DNA of 37,262 nt. Source: Planctomycetota bacterium (GTDB lineage Bacteria > Planctomycetota > PUPC01 > JACPCR01). The notes beneath the pieces are model-generated. The model did not search any database. It was not told the origin of the DNA and worked only from the letters and a program-made list of their open reading frames with translations. The stretch is from NCBI GenBank assembly GCA_027625095.1, contig JAQBXN010000087.1, forward strand, positions 1 through 37,262, written 5' to 3'. The first letter of the stretch is position 1. Every line of letters starts with the position of its first letter. The position numbers were made by a program, and so were the translations under genes. This document shows positions 25,730-34,172 of this stretch, one piece after another.

Positions 25730-26233
25730 ATGAGACATCGAATAAGAGGCCGGAAGCTGAATCGCAGCACTTCGCATCGAAGCGCGCTGATGGCAAATCT
25801 TGCCACCAGCCTCATCGAGCACGAGCGGGTGGTTACCACCCCTCAGAAGGCGAAAGAGGTGAGAAGGCTGGTAGAGAGGCTGATTACAATTTCCAAGAAG
25901 GGTGGGCTCGCAGAACGTCGAAGAGCTCTCGCTATCCTAAAACACAAAACAATCACCGGTGTCAGCCAGCGGGGAAATTCAACCTCGGTAGATGTCACTA
26001 AAAAATTGTTTGAGGTGCTGGCGCCCCGGTTCAAGGATCGTAATGGCGGTTATACCCGCATCATCCGAATCGGAGGTAGTCGAAAAGGGGATGGGCCCAA
26101 CAAATTGGAATACCACCTTAACGACGAGAAACGGACCCTGAAACTGGCAGGGAATCGTTTAGGTGACAATGCCGAGCAGGTGATACTAGAGTTTGTAGGT
26201 GCCGGGCTTCCAGAAGAAGTCTCGGAAGAATAA
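25730..26233 (+). CDS. rplQ: 50S ribosomal protein L17
   Basis: The 167-residue protein begins MRHRIRGRKLNRSTSHRSAL with MANLATSLIEHERVVTT, and continues to GGYTRIIRIGGSRKGDGPNK. It is longer than the roughly 120-residue minimum because of an extended C-terminal tail (RLGDNAEQVILEFVGAGLPE), a common variation. It ends the alpha operon and is followed after 28 nt by infC. Confidence 0.95.
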   Translation: MRHRIRGRKLNRSTSHRSALMANLATSLIEHERVVTTPQKAKEVRRLVERLITISKKGGLAERRRALAILKHKTITGVSQRGNSTSVDVTKKLFEVLAPRFKDRNGGYTRIIRIGGSRKGDGPNKLEYHLNDEKRTLKLAGNRLGDNAEQVILEFVGAGLPEEVSEE

Positions 26234-26261
26234 TTTTTTTGTTTCATGGGGGTGCATTTAG

Positions 26262-26777
26262 ATCGCTCAAGAACCGAGAATTAATGAAAAGATCAGGGGC
26301 ACTGAAGTTCGCCTGATCAGTGCAGCCGGGGAACAGGTGGGCATTGTCCCCCTGGACGCCGCGAAGTCTATGTCCAAAGAAGCGGGGCTTGATTTGGTTG
26401 AAGTTGCCAAAGAAGCCAGTCCGCCTGTCTGCAGGATTATGGACTATGGTAAATATAAATATGAGTTGAAAAAGCGTCTGCATGACGCTCGGAAGAAGAC
26501 TCATCAAACCCGGACGAAAGAGATTCGGTTGCGTCCAAAGACGGAGGAGCATGACTTTCAATACAAAGTGGGTCACGCCAAAGAGTTTCTTGGGCATAAT
26601 CACAAAGTTATTGTGAACCTGCTTTTCCGGGGACGAGAGATGCAGTTTCAGACTCAGGGACGTGATCTGTTGGTCCGGTTTGCGCAGGCACTTGATGAGC
26701 ACGCCAAGGTAGAACAGATGCCGCGTATCGAAGGCCGGCGCATGACGCTTTTGCTCGCACCTATTGCAATTAAATAG
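26262..26777 (+). CDS. infC: Translation initiation factor IF-3, start codon AUC
   Basis: The full conserved N-terminus reads IAQEPRINEKIRGTEVRLIS from an ATC at 26262, directly after an in-frame stop (TAG, 26259-26261). No ATG or GTG occurs in frame before the GTG at 26337, which would delete about 25 conserved residues. The core shows EAGLDLVEVAKEASPPVCRI with MDYGKYKYELKK, and the C-terminal domain runs to the end. From 26262 the protein is 171 residues, the normal IF-3 length. A GGGGGTG sequence 8 nt upstream can serve as ribosome binding site. AUU, AUC or AUA starts in infC are known and allow IF-3 to limit its own synthesis by rejecting non-canonical starts. Confidence 0.93.
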   Translation: MAQEPRINEKIRGTEVRLISAAGEQVGIVPLDAAKSMSKEAGLDLVEVAKEASPPVCRIMDYGKYKYELKKRLHDARKKTHQTRTKEIRLRPKTEEHDFQYKVGHAKEFLGHNHKVIVNLLFRGREMQFQTQGRDLLVRFAQALDEHAKVEQMPRIEGRRMTLLLAPIAIK

Positions 26778-26787
26778 AGACTCAAAT

Positions 26788-26985
26788 ATGAAATCACGCA
26801 AGCCGCACAAGGGACTCACCAAGAGAGTTAAAATCAGTGCCCGGGGAAAAGTGATTCGCCACAAGGCTGGCCGCAGGCACTTGCTTTCCGTGAAAAACGG
26901 TAAGCGGTGTCGGCACCTTCGCCGAAAGTGCGGTGTTGGTGTGGCGGATACTGCCAGAATCAAAGCGCTGTTAGGAGTAAAGTAG
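26788..26985 (+). CDS. rpmI: 50S ribosomal protein L35
   Basis: The 65-residue basic protein shows MKSRKPHKGLTKRVKISARG and KVIRHKAGRRHLLSVKN. The ATG at 26788 gives the family length. It lies between infC and rplT in the usual order. Confidence 0.95.
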   Translation: MKSRKPHKGLTKRVKISARGKVIRHKAGRRHLLSVKNGKRCRHLRRKCGVGVADTARIKALLGVK

Positions 26986-26986
26986 A

Positions 26987-27337
26987 ATGCCTCGTATCAG
27001 AAAAGGTGCCGCCCGTCGGCGTGCCCATAATAGAGTTCTCAAAGAAGCCAGGGGATACCGTGGCGCAAGAGGCAGTCGTTACCGGCTCGCCAAGGAGGCC
27101 ACGCGCCGTGCCAAAGTAAACGCATACTTCGACAGGCGGAGGCGAAAGCGGGATTTCAGAAGGCTCTGGATCACACGAATCAATGCTGCATGCCGAGCGC
27201 AGGGACTTTCTTACAGCCGATTTATTGCAGCCCTGTCTAAATTAAATATCGAGATCGACAGGAGCATGCTCTCGAACATGGCCATCGAAGACCCCGCCGG
27301 TTTTGAGCATCTCGTCAATATGGCGAAGAACAGCTAA
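26987..27337 (+). CDS. rplT: 50S ribosomal protein L20
   Basis: The 116-residue protein shows RKGAARRRAHNRVLKEARGY, YFDRRRRKRDFRRLWITRIN and NIEIDRSMLSNMAIEDPAGF. It is an early 50S assembly protein. In E. coli, L20 represses rpmI-rplT translation by mRNA binding. A terminator follows 30 nt downstream. Confidence 0.96.
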   Translation: MPRIRKGAARRRAHNRVLKEARGYRGARGSRYRLAKEATRRAKVNAYFDRRRRKRDFRRLWITRINAACRAQGLSYSRFIAALSKLNIEIDRSMLSNMAIEDPAGFEHLVNMAKNS

Positions 27338-27365
27338 TCTGTCGCTGCACGATTTTTGGTAAAGA

Positions 27366-27398
27366 GAAGGCTGTCCATCTGTGACAGCCTTTCTTTTT
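27366..27398 (+). terminator. Intrinsic terminator/attenuator between rplT and pheS
   Basis: AAGGCTGTC (27367-27375) pairs with GACAGCCTT (27383-27391) in a perfect 9-bp stem with a 7-nt loop, followed by a T-rich run to 27398. It should end the rplT transcript, or act as a leaky attenuator ahead of pheS, which begins 27 nt after it. Confidence 0.9.
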
Positions 27399-27424
27399 AC
27401 CCCTTTCTTCCCGATGTGATTCCC

Positions 27425-28429
27425 ATGAAGCAGGAACAGGTAACCCACGTCCTGGAACAGGCCCTCGCGGCAATCGAAGCCGCTGTTGGTAGTGAAGTGC
27501 TTGAGAGCCTTCGCATCAAGTACCTTGGCAAGAAGGGCGAAATCTCAGCACTTGTCAAGACCATTGGCGATGTCCTGCCCGAAGAACGAGGTGAGTTCGG
27601 TAAGAAGGTCAACGAAGCTAAGCAGGCGGTGACTGCCGCACTCAAACTGAAGCAGTCTGGTGCCAGTAACGCGTCGGTCAAGCTCAAGGGGCCGATCCTG
27701 GACGTTACCCTGCCTGGCAGGAAGCGCAGGCTCGGACGTCGTCACCCAATTTCTGTGACTGCGGAGCAGATCAAGAGGGTCTTTAGCGGGCTTGGCTTCG
27801 AGATCGCCTCCGGCCCCGAAGTTGAGACCGAACACTACAACTTTGACGCGTTAAACATCCCAAGAGATCATCCGGCACGCGACGGTTTTGATACTTTCTA
27901 TCTGAATGACGGACGGCTCCTGCGCAGCCAGACCTCCACTGTGCAAATTCGTGTGATGGAAAAGCGGCAGCCTCCCCTGCGTATCCTCGCGCCGGGCCGG
28001 GTCTATCGGCCGGACATAGTCGATGCCACCCATCATTACATGTTCCACCAGGTTGAGGGCCTTGTGGTTGATGAAAACGTTACGTTCGCCGACATGAAGT
28101 ACGTGTTGGAAACCGCCATCCGGGCATTGTTTGGCCGAGAGCGAAAGATGAGGCTGCTTCCATCCTTCTTCCCCTTCACAGAGCCCAGCGCCGAAGTCTT
28201 CATGTCCTACGATTACCTGAAAGACGGAAAACAGGAATCGGGCTGGCTTGAAATCGCCGGCTGTGGAATGGTCGATCCCAATGTCTTCGAGGCAGTCGGC
28301 TACCCGCCGGGTAAATATACAGGTTTTGCTTTCGGGTTCGGATTGGACCGCATCGCGATGCTTCAGTACAACATCAAAGACATCCGGCTGCTAACCGAGA
28401 ATTTTCAGGATTTCCTTCACCAGTTCTGA
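27425..28429 (+). CDS. pheS: Phenylalanyl-tRNA synthetase alpha subunit
   Basis: The 334-residue class II synthetase subunit has an N-terminal coiled-coil (LESLRIKYLGKKGEISALVK), motif 2 region (LLRSQTSTVQIRVM, APGRVYRPDIVDATHHYMFH), FFPFTEPSAEV and motif 3 in GFAFGFGLDRIAML. It attaches Phe to tRNA-Phe as an alpha2-beta2 enzyme with PheT. The start MKQEQVTHV at 27425 is preferred to an upstream in-frame start that lies in the terminator. pheT is not next to it: a secreted DUF4838-type gene follows. Confidence 0.96.
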   Translation: MKQEQVTHVLEQALAAIEAAVGSEVLESLRIKYLGKKGEISALVKTIGDVLPEERGEFGKKVNEAKQAVTAALKLKQSGASNASVKLKGPILDVTLPGRKRRLGRRHPISVTAEQIKRVFSGLGFEIASGPEVETEHYNFDALNIPRDHPARDGFDTFYLNDGRLLRSQTSTVQIRVMEKRQPPLRILAPGRVYRPDIVDATHHYMFHQVEGLVVDENVTFADMKYVLETAIRALFGRERKMRLLPSFFPFTEPSAEVFMSYDYLKDGKQESGWLEIAGCGMVDPNVFEAVGYPPGKYTGFAFGFGLDRIAMLQYNIKDIRLLTENFQDFLHQF

Positions 28430-28552
28430 AGACCGGGCCAAGCGGCTCTTAATGACCCTGCATTCGCCTGGGCGGAGGATCCGAGCAAGTTCTCCCCGAC
28501 TCGTCTGGATAAGACTGATCGAATGGAGATGTCCTCCTCGGGAGTATCATTG

Positions 28553-31057
28553 ATGCGTTTCCTCTGTTTTCTGCTTGCCCTCAATGGTAGTGCCATCTGC
28601 GAATCCATTTGGTTGGAAGCAAGGTCAGATCTCGTCATCACGAGGACAGGCCCGGTGGCCGGCGATCTCAGAATCGCTGCAGACCTGCTTGCACAGTATC
28701 TCTTGCGCGTTTTGCACAAAGAAAGCCTCAAAGGATCCGGCTCCCGCATCGATTTTGAAATAGAGGCGGGTGCACAGATTTGGCATCAACTCCCTGCAGA
28801 TAAACGGCGGTCCCTGGGCGATATCGACTCATTTGAGATCCGAATTGATTCGGTCGCCCATCGTGTCCATATCCACGGCTCGACGGTTCAGTCCGCCTGT
28901 TTCGGTGTCCTTGAGTTTCTCGAGCGACATGTGGGTGTGACCTGGCTCTTTCCGGGCGAGCTGGGCCTGGCATTGCCAGATACCGATAAGTTCGAGTTGA
29001 AGACATCAAATCTTCGAATCCAGCCGGATGTAACCAGCCGGCTCTACACCGGAATGCTTTATCCCGAAGAAAAGACGATGCTGGGCTTTCGGCAGCATTT
29101 CCAGCGCGATCATCCGCTGTATACGCAACGTGTTTTCTTTGAGGCACACGACTATTTCAAAAGCCTTAAACTCCATTTTCTGGCGAGCCCGTCGCACAAC
29201 ATGATTAACGTCGTAACGACAGAGATGGCGAAAACCTCACCTGAGATGGCTCCGCTGCAGGAAGGCGGAAAACGCTTCCAGCCGCCTGCGGGACGAGCTT
29301 CCGCTGGTAGCTCTCAGGCATGGCATCCTTGTTATTCGAATCCAAAGGTCAGGGCTGTGGCCATCGAAAAGGCGAGACAAGCGTTTGAAAAGGGAGATAT
29401 GTGTTACTCGCTTGGCATTAATGACGGCTATCGCGTTCAGTGTCAGTGCGATGAGTGCAAGGCGGAGGGGTGGCCTATGAGTTACTACAATTTCGTCACC
29501 CAAGTGGCGGAAGCTTTGAAGGACAAATTCTCCGGTCATGTCCTTGGTGTGCTCGTGTACGGGGATGTGCGTTCCCCTCCAGATGAGATGCGTCTCCCCG
29601 AAAACGTGCTCTGTATGGTGACGGGAGCCAGCGAATTGGCCAAGTGGTCGAAGCATGCTTCCAACATTGGACGCTACGGTTATTTCTTTGGACAGGGTTT
29701 CGATATTCCGAGTTTTCCGCTCCGTTCGTTGAAGCAGAACGCACGTGTTTTCAAAAAGTTCAATGTTCGTTCATTTCGTGCGGAGGTGTATCCCGTCTGG
29801 GCTTTCGATGGCCCAAAGGTCTACATCCAGAGCAAGCAGCTATGGGATCTCAGTGCTGATGCTGACGAACTCCTCGCTCGCTGGTGCCGGGCCGCATTCG
29901 GAGAAGGGGGCCCGGCCGTGCAGAAATTCTACCTGCATTGGGCGTCGAAATGGGATTACCTGGCCGAACAGCGCGGCCCCGACGAACCGGCTCCGCTCTG
30001 CGATATGGGTATGTGGAGGAGTTCCTCTGCACAGTTTGCACGAATGTCGCCTGACGACTTTTCCAAAACATCAGCTCACCTGTCCAAGGCGCAGGAAAAG
30101 GTGAAGCCGGGCAAGCAGGAAGAGCGACTGGCGATGGTTCGGACTCACTTCGAATACAGTCGGACGCTCTTCGAAACCCATCACGCCGTGCAGACGATCT
30201 TCTCCGGCGAAGCCAGAGGGGATGACCTGAGAGCCTTGGTTTCTGGCCTGTATGCGGACTACAAACGAAGTCAGGAGATCGACAAGAAAATCAAATCTAA
30301 CGTTGAATGGTCCCTCGGTGCAGGCCAGCAGAGTGAGTTGGATCTCTACAAAACCATCGAGCACGAAATCCACTCAGGGATGCTCACCGCCGCGCTGGGG
30401 ATGAGAAAACCGAACCGGCCGGTGAAATTGCCCCAGACGGGGGAACTCCCCGAACTCATTCTGCCGCTGGCTACGACCAAGCTTTCCGAGCGCCCTCTCC
30501 AGAGCATCAAAGTCATGTCGACTGGCTGGTATTACGCTATGGCGGACAAGCAGTACTTGTTTGAGCCGATGAAGGTGACGACTTCTGATAACGAACTGCG
30601 AGCTGTCAAGGACTTGCCCACCCCGACCATTAAGGAAGGCAGCACGGCAGGGGAGTTTGAACAGCACTGGTCTTTTGTACTTATTCCCTGGTCGCCGAAA
30701 CGTGATACCCGGCATCTCTTTCGGTTCGATTTCGAAGCGAATGGAGCGAAGGGAAGGCTACTGATCATGATAAGCAACCCGCGACTTGCGGTTCTGGGGG
30801 ATGGTCTGCCAATGAATGCGGCCGTTGATTTCGGCGAGGATTACGTATCAAAGAAGAGGACTATCGTGGTCGAGCCGGTGACGCCTAAATCACGTTGGTA
30901 TGGTTATCAAGAAGCCACCGCCATTCGGTTCGGGATGCTCTTTACTCCGATGGCTGAGGATGCCAATTGTGAAATTGTTGTCCGGCTCACAGAGATTTCC
31001 TTTCCTCACGCGGGCGAAGACGAGAGTCCCAATATCGAAGACTTCTTGAACGAATAA
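28553..31057 (+). CDS. Secreted DUF4838-type protein (glycosidase-like)
   Basis: The 834-residue protein begins with a signal peptide (MRFLCFLLALNGSAICES), then an N-terminal alpha/beta domain like those of GH20/GH67-type enzymes (about 20-150: AADLLAQYLLRVL, CFGVLEFLERHVGVTWLFPG). The central region matches DUF4838: YSLGINDGYRVQCQCDECKA, GHVLGVLVYGDVRSPPDE and FRAEVYPVWAFDGPKVYIQS. The C-terminal part is beta-rich. Proteins of this type occur beside polysaccharide-degrading genes, but their substrate is largely unknown. The start at 28553 has gggag upstream and gives the signal peptide; an ATG at 28523 would precede it. It converges with the next gene. Confidence 0.75.
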   Translation: MRFLCFLLALNGSAICESIWLEARSDLVITRTGPVAGDLRIAADLLAQYLLRVLHKESLKGSGSRIDFEIEAGAQIWHQLPADKRRSLGDIDSFEIRIDSVAHRVHIHGSTVQSACFGVLEFLERHVGVTWLFPGELGLALPDTDKFELKTSNLRIQPDVTSRLYTGMLYPEEKTMLGFRQHFQRDHPLYTQRVFFEAHDYFKSLKLHFLASPSHNMINVVTTEMAKTSPEMAPLQEGGKRFQPPAGRASAGSSQAWHPCYSNPKVRAVAIEKARQAFEKGDMCYSLGINDGYRVQCQCDECKAEGWPMSYYNFVTQVAEALKDKFSGHVLGVLVYGDVRSPPDEMRLPENVLCMVTGASELAKWSKHASNIGRYGYFFGQGFDIPSFPLRSLKQNARVFKKFNVRSFRAEVYPVWAFDGPKVYIQSKQLWDLSADADELLARWCRAAFGEGGPAVQKFYLHWASKWDYLAEQRGPDEPAPLCDMGMWRSSSAQFARMSPDDFSKTSAHLSKAQEKVKPGKQEERLAMVRTHFEYSRTLFETHHAVQTIFSGEARGDDLRALVSGLYADYKRSQEIDKKIKSNVEWSLGAGQQSELDLYKTIEHEIHSGMLTAALGMRKPNRPVKLPQTGELPELILPLATTKLSERPLQSIKVMSTGWYYAMADKQYLFEPMKVTTSDNELRAVKDLPTPTIKEGSTAGEFEQHWSFVLIPWSPKRDTRHLFRFDFEANGAKGRLLIMISNPRLAVLGDGLPMNAAVDFGEDYVSKKRTIVVEPVTPKSRWYGYQEATAIRFGMLFTPMAEDANCEIVVRLTEISFPHAGEDESPNIEDFLNE

Positions 31058-31081
31058 AAGTTGTAGTCTGTGAAGATGAAT

Positions 31082-31116
31082 GAGGGTGGTTGAGTGCACC
31101 ACTTGGTCCCACCCTC
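31082..31116. terminator. Possible bidirectional terminator hairpin
   Basis: GAGGGTGG (31082-31089) and CCACCCTC (31109-31116) form an 8-bp perfect stem in the gap between two convergent genes. No clear T-run follows on either strand, so it is not a standard intrinsic terminator. Its location suggests a shared transcript end. Confidence 0.35.
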
Positions 31117-31164
31117 CGCGGGGAGTCTTCTTCAGAGCCATCGCTGAGCGAGGGTGCCACTACA

Positions 31165-32628
31165 TCACTTAAGTTCCAAAATCTGACACTTGCCATCAAG
31201 TCTGGAGACTTCGAGTTGCTTGCCGTCGATTTCAATCGTCACCTTATCCTTCAAGTCGGTAAAGTCTGTTCTCCTGACTAACAACTTATTGCCCATCCTG
31301 AGAGCAGATACAACGGCCGGTGCGTCTTTGTCCGTTTTTGGTTTCGGAACATCGAACGTCACTGGCGTTCCCTTTGACAGAAACTCACCAAACTCAAGCG
31401 AGGCGGCGTAGACCTCTTGCACCAGTTGTGACTCTTGTACAAGCTCGTTTCTGGGGCACCACATGGCAAAAGTATCATGGCCGCGAAGCAGCATATGCCA
31501 GAGGAGTTCTTTGTATGCGTGTTCAGTCATGGGAACGAGATCTTTGGGTGCACCTGCCGCCGGCAAAGCGGTAGTGTTGTAGTGAACGAACGGGATCAGG
31601 GGAGTCTCTGCCTTGGTGTGCTTGCCTGAATTCGATGCGACCAAAAGCATGTTGTAGAACCATCGGTAATCGGCGACTTCAAAATCCTGCCAGGTCCAGA
31701 TATCCCACCAGGTGTAAACCACCGGCATGGAAAAGGTGTAACCTGTTCCGTCGAACTCGTGAGCCCATTTGCGATAGCGAGCCCTTCCATATGTTTGCGC
31801 GGGGGCTGCGGGCACATCTTTTTCGAAGTAGTCGTACCAGCAGCGGTATCCATCGTGGGGGTAGACGCCGTAATTTCCGATGAGCGCGTCCGGGTAATAC
31901 TTTTGAATCGTTTTCGTGAACACTTCTTTCTGCATGTGCGAGCGAATTTTTCGCAGTTCCGTCTGGAATTCCGTGAAGTCATCTAAGTTCTTTATTTTCT
32001 CGCGACAGCGAGTGCACTTTTTTGAGTTGGCCCAGGCATCGTTCCATTCGATTGGGCCATCGATTTCCCAATCACAGGTCCAGAGATCCAGGGGAACGCC
32101 TTCCTTTTTGTAAGCCTCCAGGAATGGCACCAGTTTCTGCCGCATGGGTTCGTAGCGGTCTTCCATTGCAAAGGGACAGCCCATCTTGCGATAGGATGCG
32201 AATGAAGTGTCAAAGAACTTCGTCCCATCTTCAGCGACATGCCCTGTCGGATCTGAGCCGTCACAGAAACTGTAGACCGCGCCTGTGGCATCTACACTTA
32301 CTCGCAGTCCAAGTTTCTTCTGAATCCTGGCCTGTCGAATTGCCTGCTCGATGCTCTGCTGATTACCCGCGCTCCACGAGCTGAAGACTGCGATGCCTCT
32401 TTCATTAAGCGCAGTTGTCAGGCTTTCAATTTCCCCTTCGTCAGTGATGGAATTGATTCGCGACGACCAGATGTAGAGCGGCAGGCGATCTCCTCGCTTG
32501 AATTTGAGAGGCTGTGTGTTGTCGATGATGAGCTGCAGATAATCTTTTTCTGTCATCGGCTTTGGGTTTTCCGCCAAGACGGTTGTGAGTGATCCAAACA
32601 GAAGAATTGTGAGTGCTTTGTGTTTCAT
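31165..32628 (-). CDS. Secreted protein of unknown function, TIM-barrel-like
   Basis: The 487-residue protein starts with a signal peptide (MKHKALTILLFGSLTTVLAE). The rest looks like an alpha/beta barrel: LPLYIWSSRINSITDEGE, IAVFSSWSAGNQQSIEQAI, an acidic motif in LWTCDWEIDGPIEW, PDALIGNYGVYPHDGYRCWY and VYTWWDIWTWQDFEVADYRW. The C-terminal about 80 residues look like a beta-sandwich (GKQLEVSRLDGKCQILELK at the end). A CxxC pair (KKCTRCREK) may bind metal or form a disulfide. The Asp-x-Glu pair resembles catalytic pairs of some glycoside hydrolases, but I cannot place it in a family. The ATG at 32628 is chosen for the signal peptide. It converges with the DUF4838-type gene, suggesting a common role in glycan use. 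Confidence 0.7.
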   Translation of the reverse strand: MKHKALTILLFGSLTTVLAENPKPMTEKDYLQLIIDNTQPLKFKRGDRLPLYIWSSRINSITDEGEIESLTTALNERGIAVFSSWSAGNQQSIEQAIRQARIQKKLGLRVSVDATGAVYSFCDGSDPTGHVAEDGTKFFDTSFASYRKMGCPFAMEDRYEPMRQKLVPFLEAYKKEGVPLDLWTCDWEIDGPIEWNDAWANSKKCTRCREKIKNLDDFTEFQTELRKIRSHMQKEVFTKTIQKYYPDALIGNYGVYPHDGYRCWYDYFEKDVPAAPAQTYGRARYRKWAHEFDGTGYTFSMPVVYTWWDIWTWQDFEVADYRWFYNMLLVASNSGKHTKAETPLIPFVHYNTTALPAAGAPKDLVPMTEHAYKELLWHMLLRGHDTFAMWCPRNELVQESQLVQEVYAASLEFGEFLSKGTPVTFDVPKPKTDKDAPAVVSALRMGNKLLVRRTDFTDLKDKVTIEIDGKQLEVSRLDGKCQILELK

Positions 32629-32813
32629 TTTTCGGTGTGAGAGGGAAAGGGAAGAAAGCTGGAGGCTACACGGCGGACCGATGGGTGCACTGACAGGTGA
32701 ACAAAAGATACAAAAAAGATGGGTTGATGACGAGGGTTTCAATTTTACCGGAGTGAGGCTCAGACGATTCCACGTTGAGGCGATCAGGCAGCCTTAGAGT
32801 CTGAAGCTGTTAC

Positions 32814-32841
32814 TTCTCCGCGTGGTGCGGAGAGCTTTTTT
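32814..32841 (+). terminator. Intrinsic terminator with no obvious upstream gene
   Basis: TCTCCGC (32815-32821) pairs with GCGGAGA (32827-32833) around a 5-nt loop, followed by GC and TTTTTT (32836-32841). On the plus strand this is a textbook terminator. The preceding 180 nt carry only the upstream region of a minus-strand gene and no credible plus-strand coding sequence. Confidence 0.75.
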
Positions 32842-32843
32842 AA

Positions 32844-32920
32844 CCACGGATGAAGAGGGCCACGGATAAAGAGACCGCAGATGTTTTGATTCCGATATCC
32901 GTGGCCCTCTTCATCCGTGG
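32844..32920. repeat. Long inverted repeat, perfect 24-bp arms
   Basis: Bases 32844-32867 and 32897-32920 are exact reverse complements, separated by 29 nt. The arms themselves contain ccacggat twice. A related half-copy lies at about 34147-34166 (ctcttcatccgtagcc...). A GCGGCC/GGCCGC hairpin follows at 32933-32948. The remaining gap to 33248 shows no gene; it holds a G-rich patch (about 33136-33155) and the 13-nt match to bases 16-28. Confidence 0.9.
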
Positions 32921-33248
32921 CCCTCTGTGCCTGCGGCCGATAGGCCGCCTTAGGTAATGTTGCAGAAAAACTTGCCAGTCACTTTGTAAGCGCGGAAATC
33001 AAACTATTTCCATATAAGTCTTTTGAAGAGGCTAGCTCGTGGGTTTCAGAGGATGGAGCAGATAGTTCTGCCTAACTATGCGTTCAAGTGGGCCTCCAAG
33101 GTGATGCACTTTCAAAACCGGCGCCATCTTCGACCGGGGGCCAAGGGGGGTGGGGGCACCCTTTAGGGTCACCCATTTACGGTAGCCTCGGCAACTACGT
33201 TTGGTTGCGGCCAGGGACAGCGGTGGGATTTCAGAAACTCATCACGCT

Positions 33249-33995
33249 TCAGGTCAGTGAAATCTTCTCCTGCAAGTCCCTCCTTGACGTGGTGGCATTG
33301 GCCGCCATGAAGTGGCAGGCATAGGCTCTTCGGAAGCGGTCGGCTGAGCGATTCTTTTTAGACCGATGGAGCAGTCGCCCGTGGAAGAAGATGATGTCTC
33401 CCTTTGCGGCACACAGCGGCACTTCTTTCGAGAAATCCATGCCGATCACTTCGTTGGTCCAGTCTTCGTGTTCTTCGGTATCGGCAATCGGGCCGGCAGG
33501 CAGAATGTCGCCATTGTTGCTGCCGGGGATGGCATACATGCAGCCGTTGCCCTCGTCAGCATCGTCCAAAGCGATCCATGAAGCGTGCAGAGACTCCGGC
33601 TCTGTGCCGATATAGTTGGAGTCCTGATGGTATGCCTGGCCGGGGAACTGCGGCGGTTTAAAGAAAACCATACTTTGCAGTCCGACAGGCTCGGAGCCCA
33701 TGATGTCCCACATTACGTCCCGAATCGCCGGGAGCTTCAGGTAATGCATCTGAAGCGAATCCACTCGATGCCGATTGAACCAACGATGATGGAAGCGCTT
33801 CAATTCCGTGGTCACGGGATCGAGAGGCTCGTGCCAGTCGACTCTCTTCCTCCCATAACGGATATCTTCGATGTGCTGTAAGAATTCATCACACTCGTCG
33901 TGACTGAGAACTCCCGGCATACGGAGGAAACCGTTTGCGCTGTATGAGTCCAACTGTTCCTGGGTGAGATAGCGGAGTTGCTGATGTGTGGTCAT
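33249..33995 (-). CDS. Phytanoyl-CoA dioxygenase family protein
   Basis: The 248-residue protein is an Fe(II)/2-oxoglutarate-dependent oxygenase. The iron triad is visible as YHQDSN (His123, Asp125) and LLHRSK (His210), with a following Arg (DRFRRAY) suited to bind 2-oxoglutarate. Family context: QEQLDSYSANGFLRMPGVLS at the N-terminus and WIALDDADEGNGCMYAIPGS in the core. The ATG at 33995 (MTTHQQL) fits the family start. Such enzymes hydroxylate diverse small molecules; the substrate is unknown. It lies 177 nt downstream of the M24-like gene on the same strand. Confidence 0.88.
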   Translation of the reverse strand: MTTHQQLRYLTQEQLDSYSANGFLRMPGVLSHDECDEFLQHIEDIRYGRKRVDWHEPLDPVTTELKRFHHRWFNRHRVDSLQMHYLKLPAIRDVMWDIMGSEPVGLQSMVFFKPPQFPGQAYHQDSNYIGTEPESLHASWIALDDADEGNGCMYAIPGSNNGDILPAGPIADTEEHEDWTNEVIGMDFSKEVPLCAAKGDIIFFHGRLLHRSKKNRSADRFRRAYACHFMAANATTSRRDLQEKISLT

Positions 33996-34172
33996 GGCTT
34001 CGTAATTCAATGTGAGGGAAGTAAGAGAAGCGGATATTCTGTGGGTGACAGGAGGCGGAAGGAAAGTTCCCAAGCATTCGGACAGAAGAGCAATATATCG
34101 TTAAACCTTAAAACAGCCGTGCTTAATTTATCCGGACATCTGCGATCTCTTCATCCGTAGCCTTCTTTTACG

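Noticed and set aside
26337..26777. infC starting at the GTG at 26337
   Set aside because: It would remove about 25 conserved IF-3 N-terminal residues that are encoded just upstream.
32585..32797. Short plus-strand frame ahead of the orphan terminator
   Set aside because: It begins inside the signal peptide region of the minus-strand gene, has no ribosome binding site and looks non-coding, so I kept the small-RNA idea instead.
33136..33155. G-rich tract as a possible G-quadruplex
   Set aside because: G-runs are uneven and the tract is in an intergenic region with no promoter context, so there is nothing to support a function.
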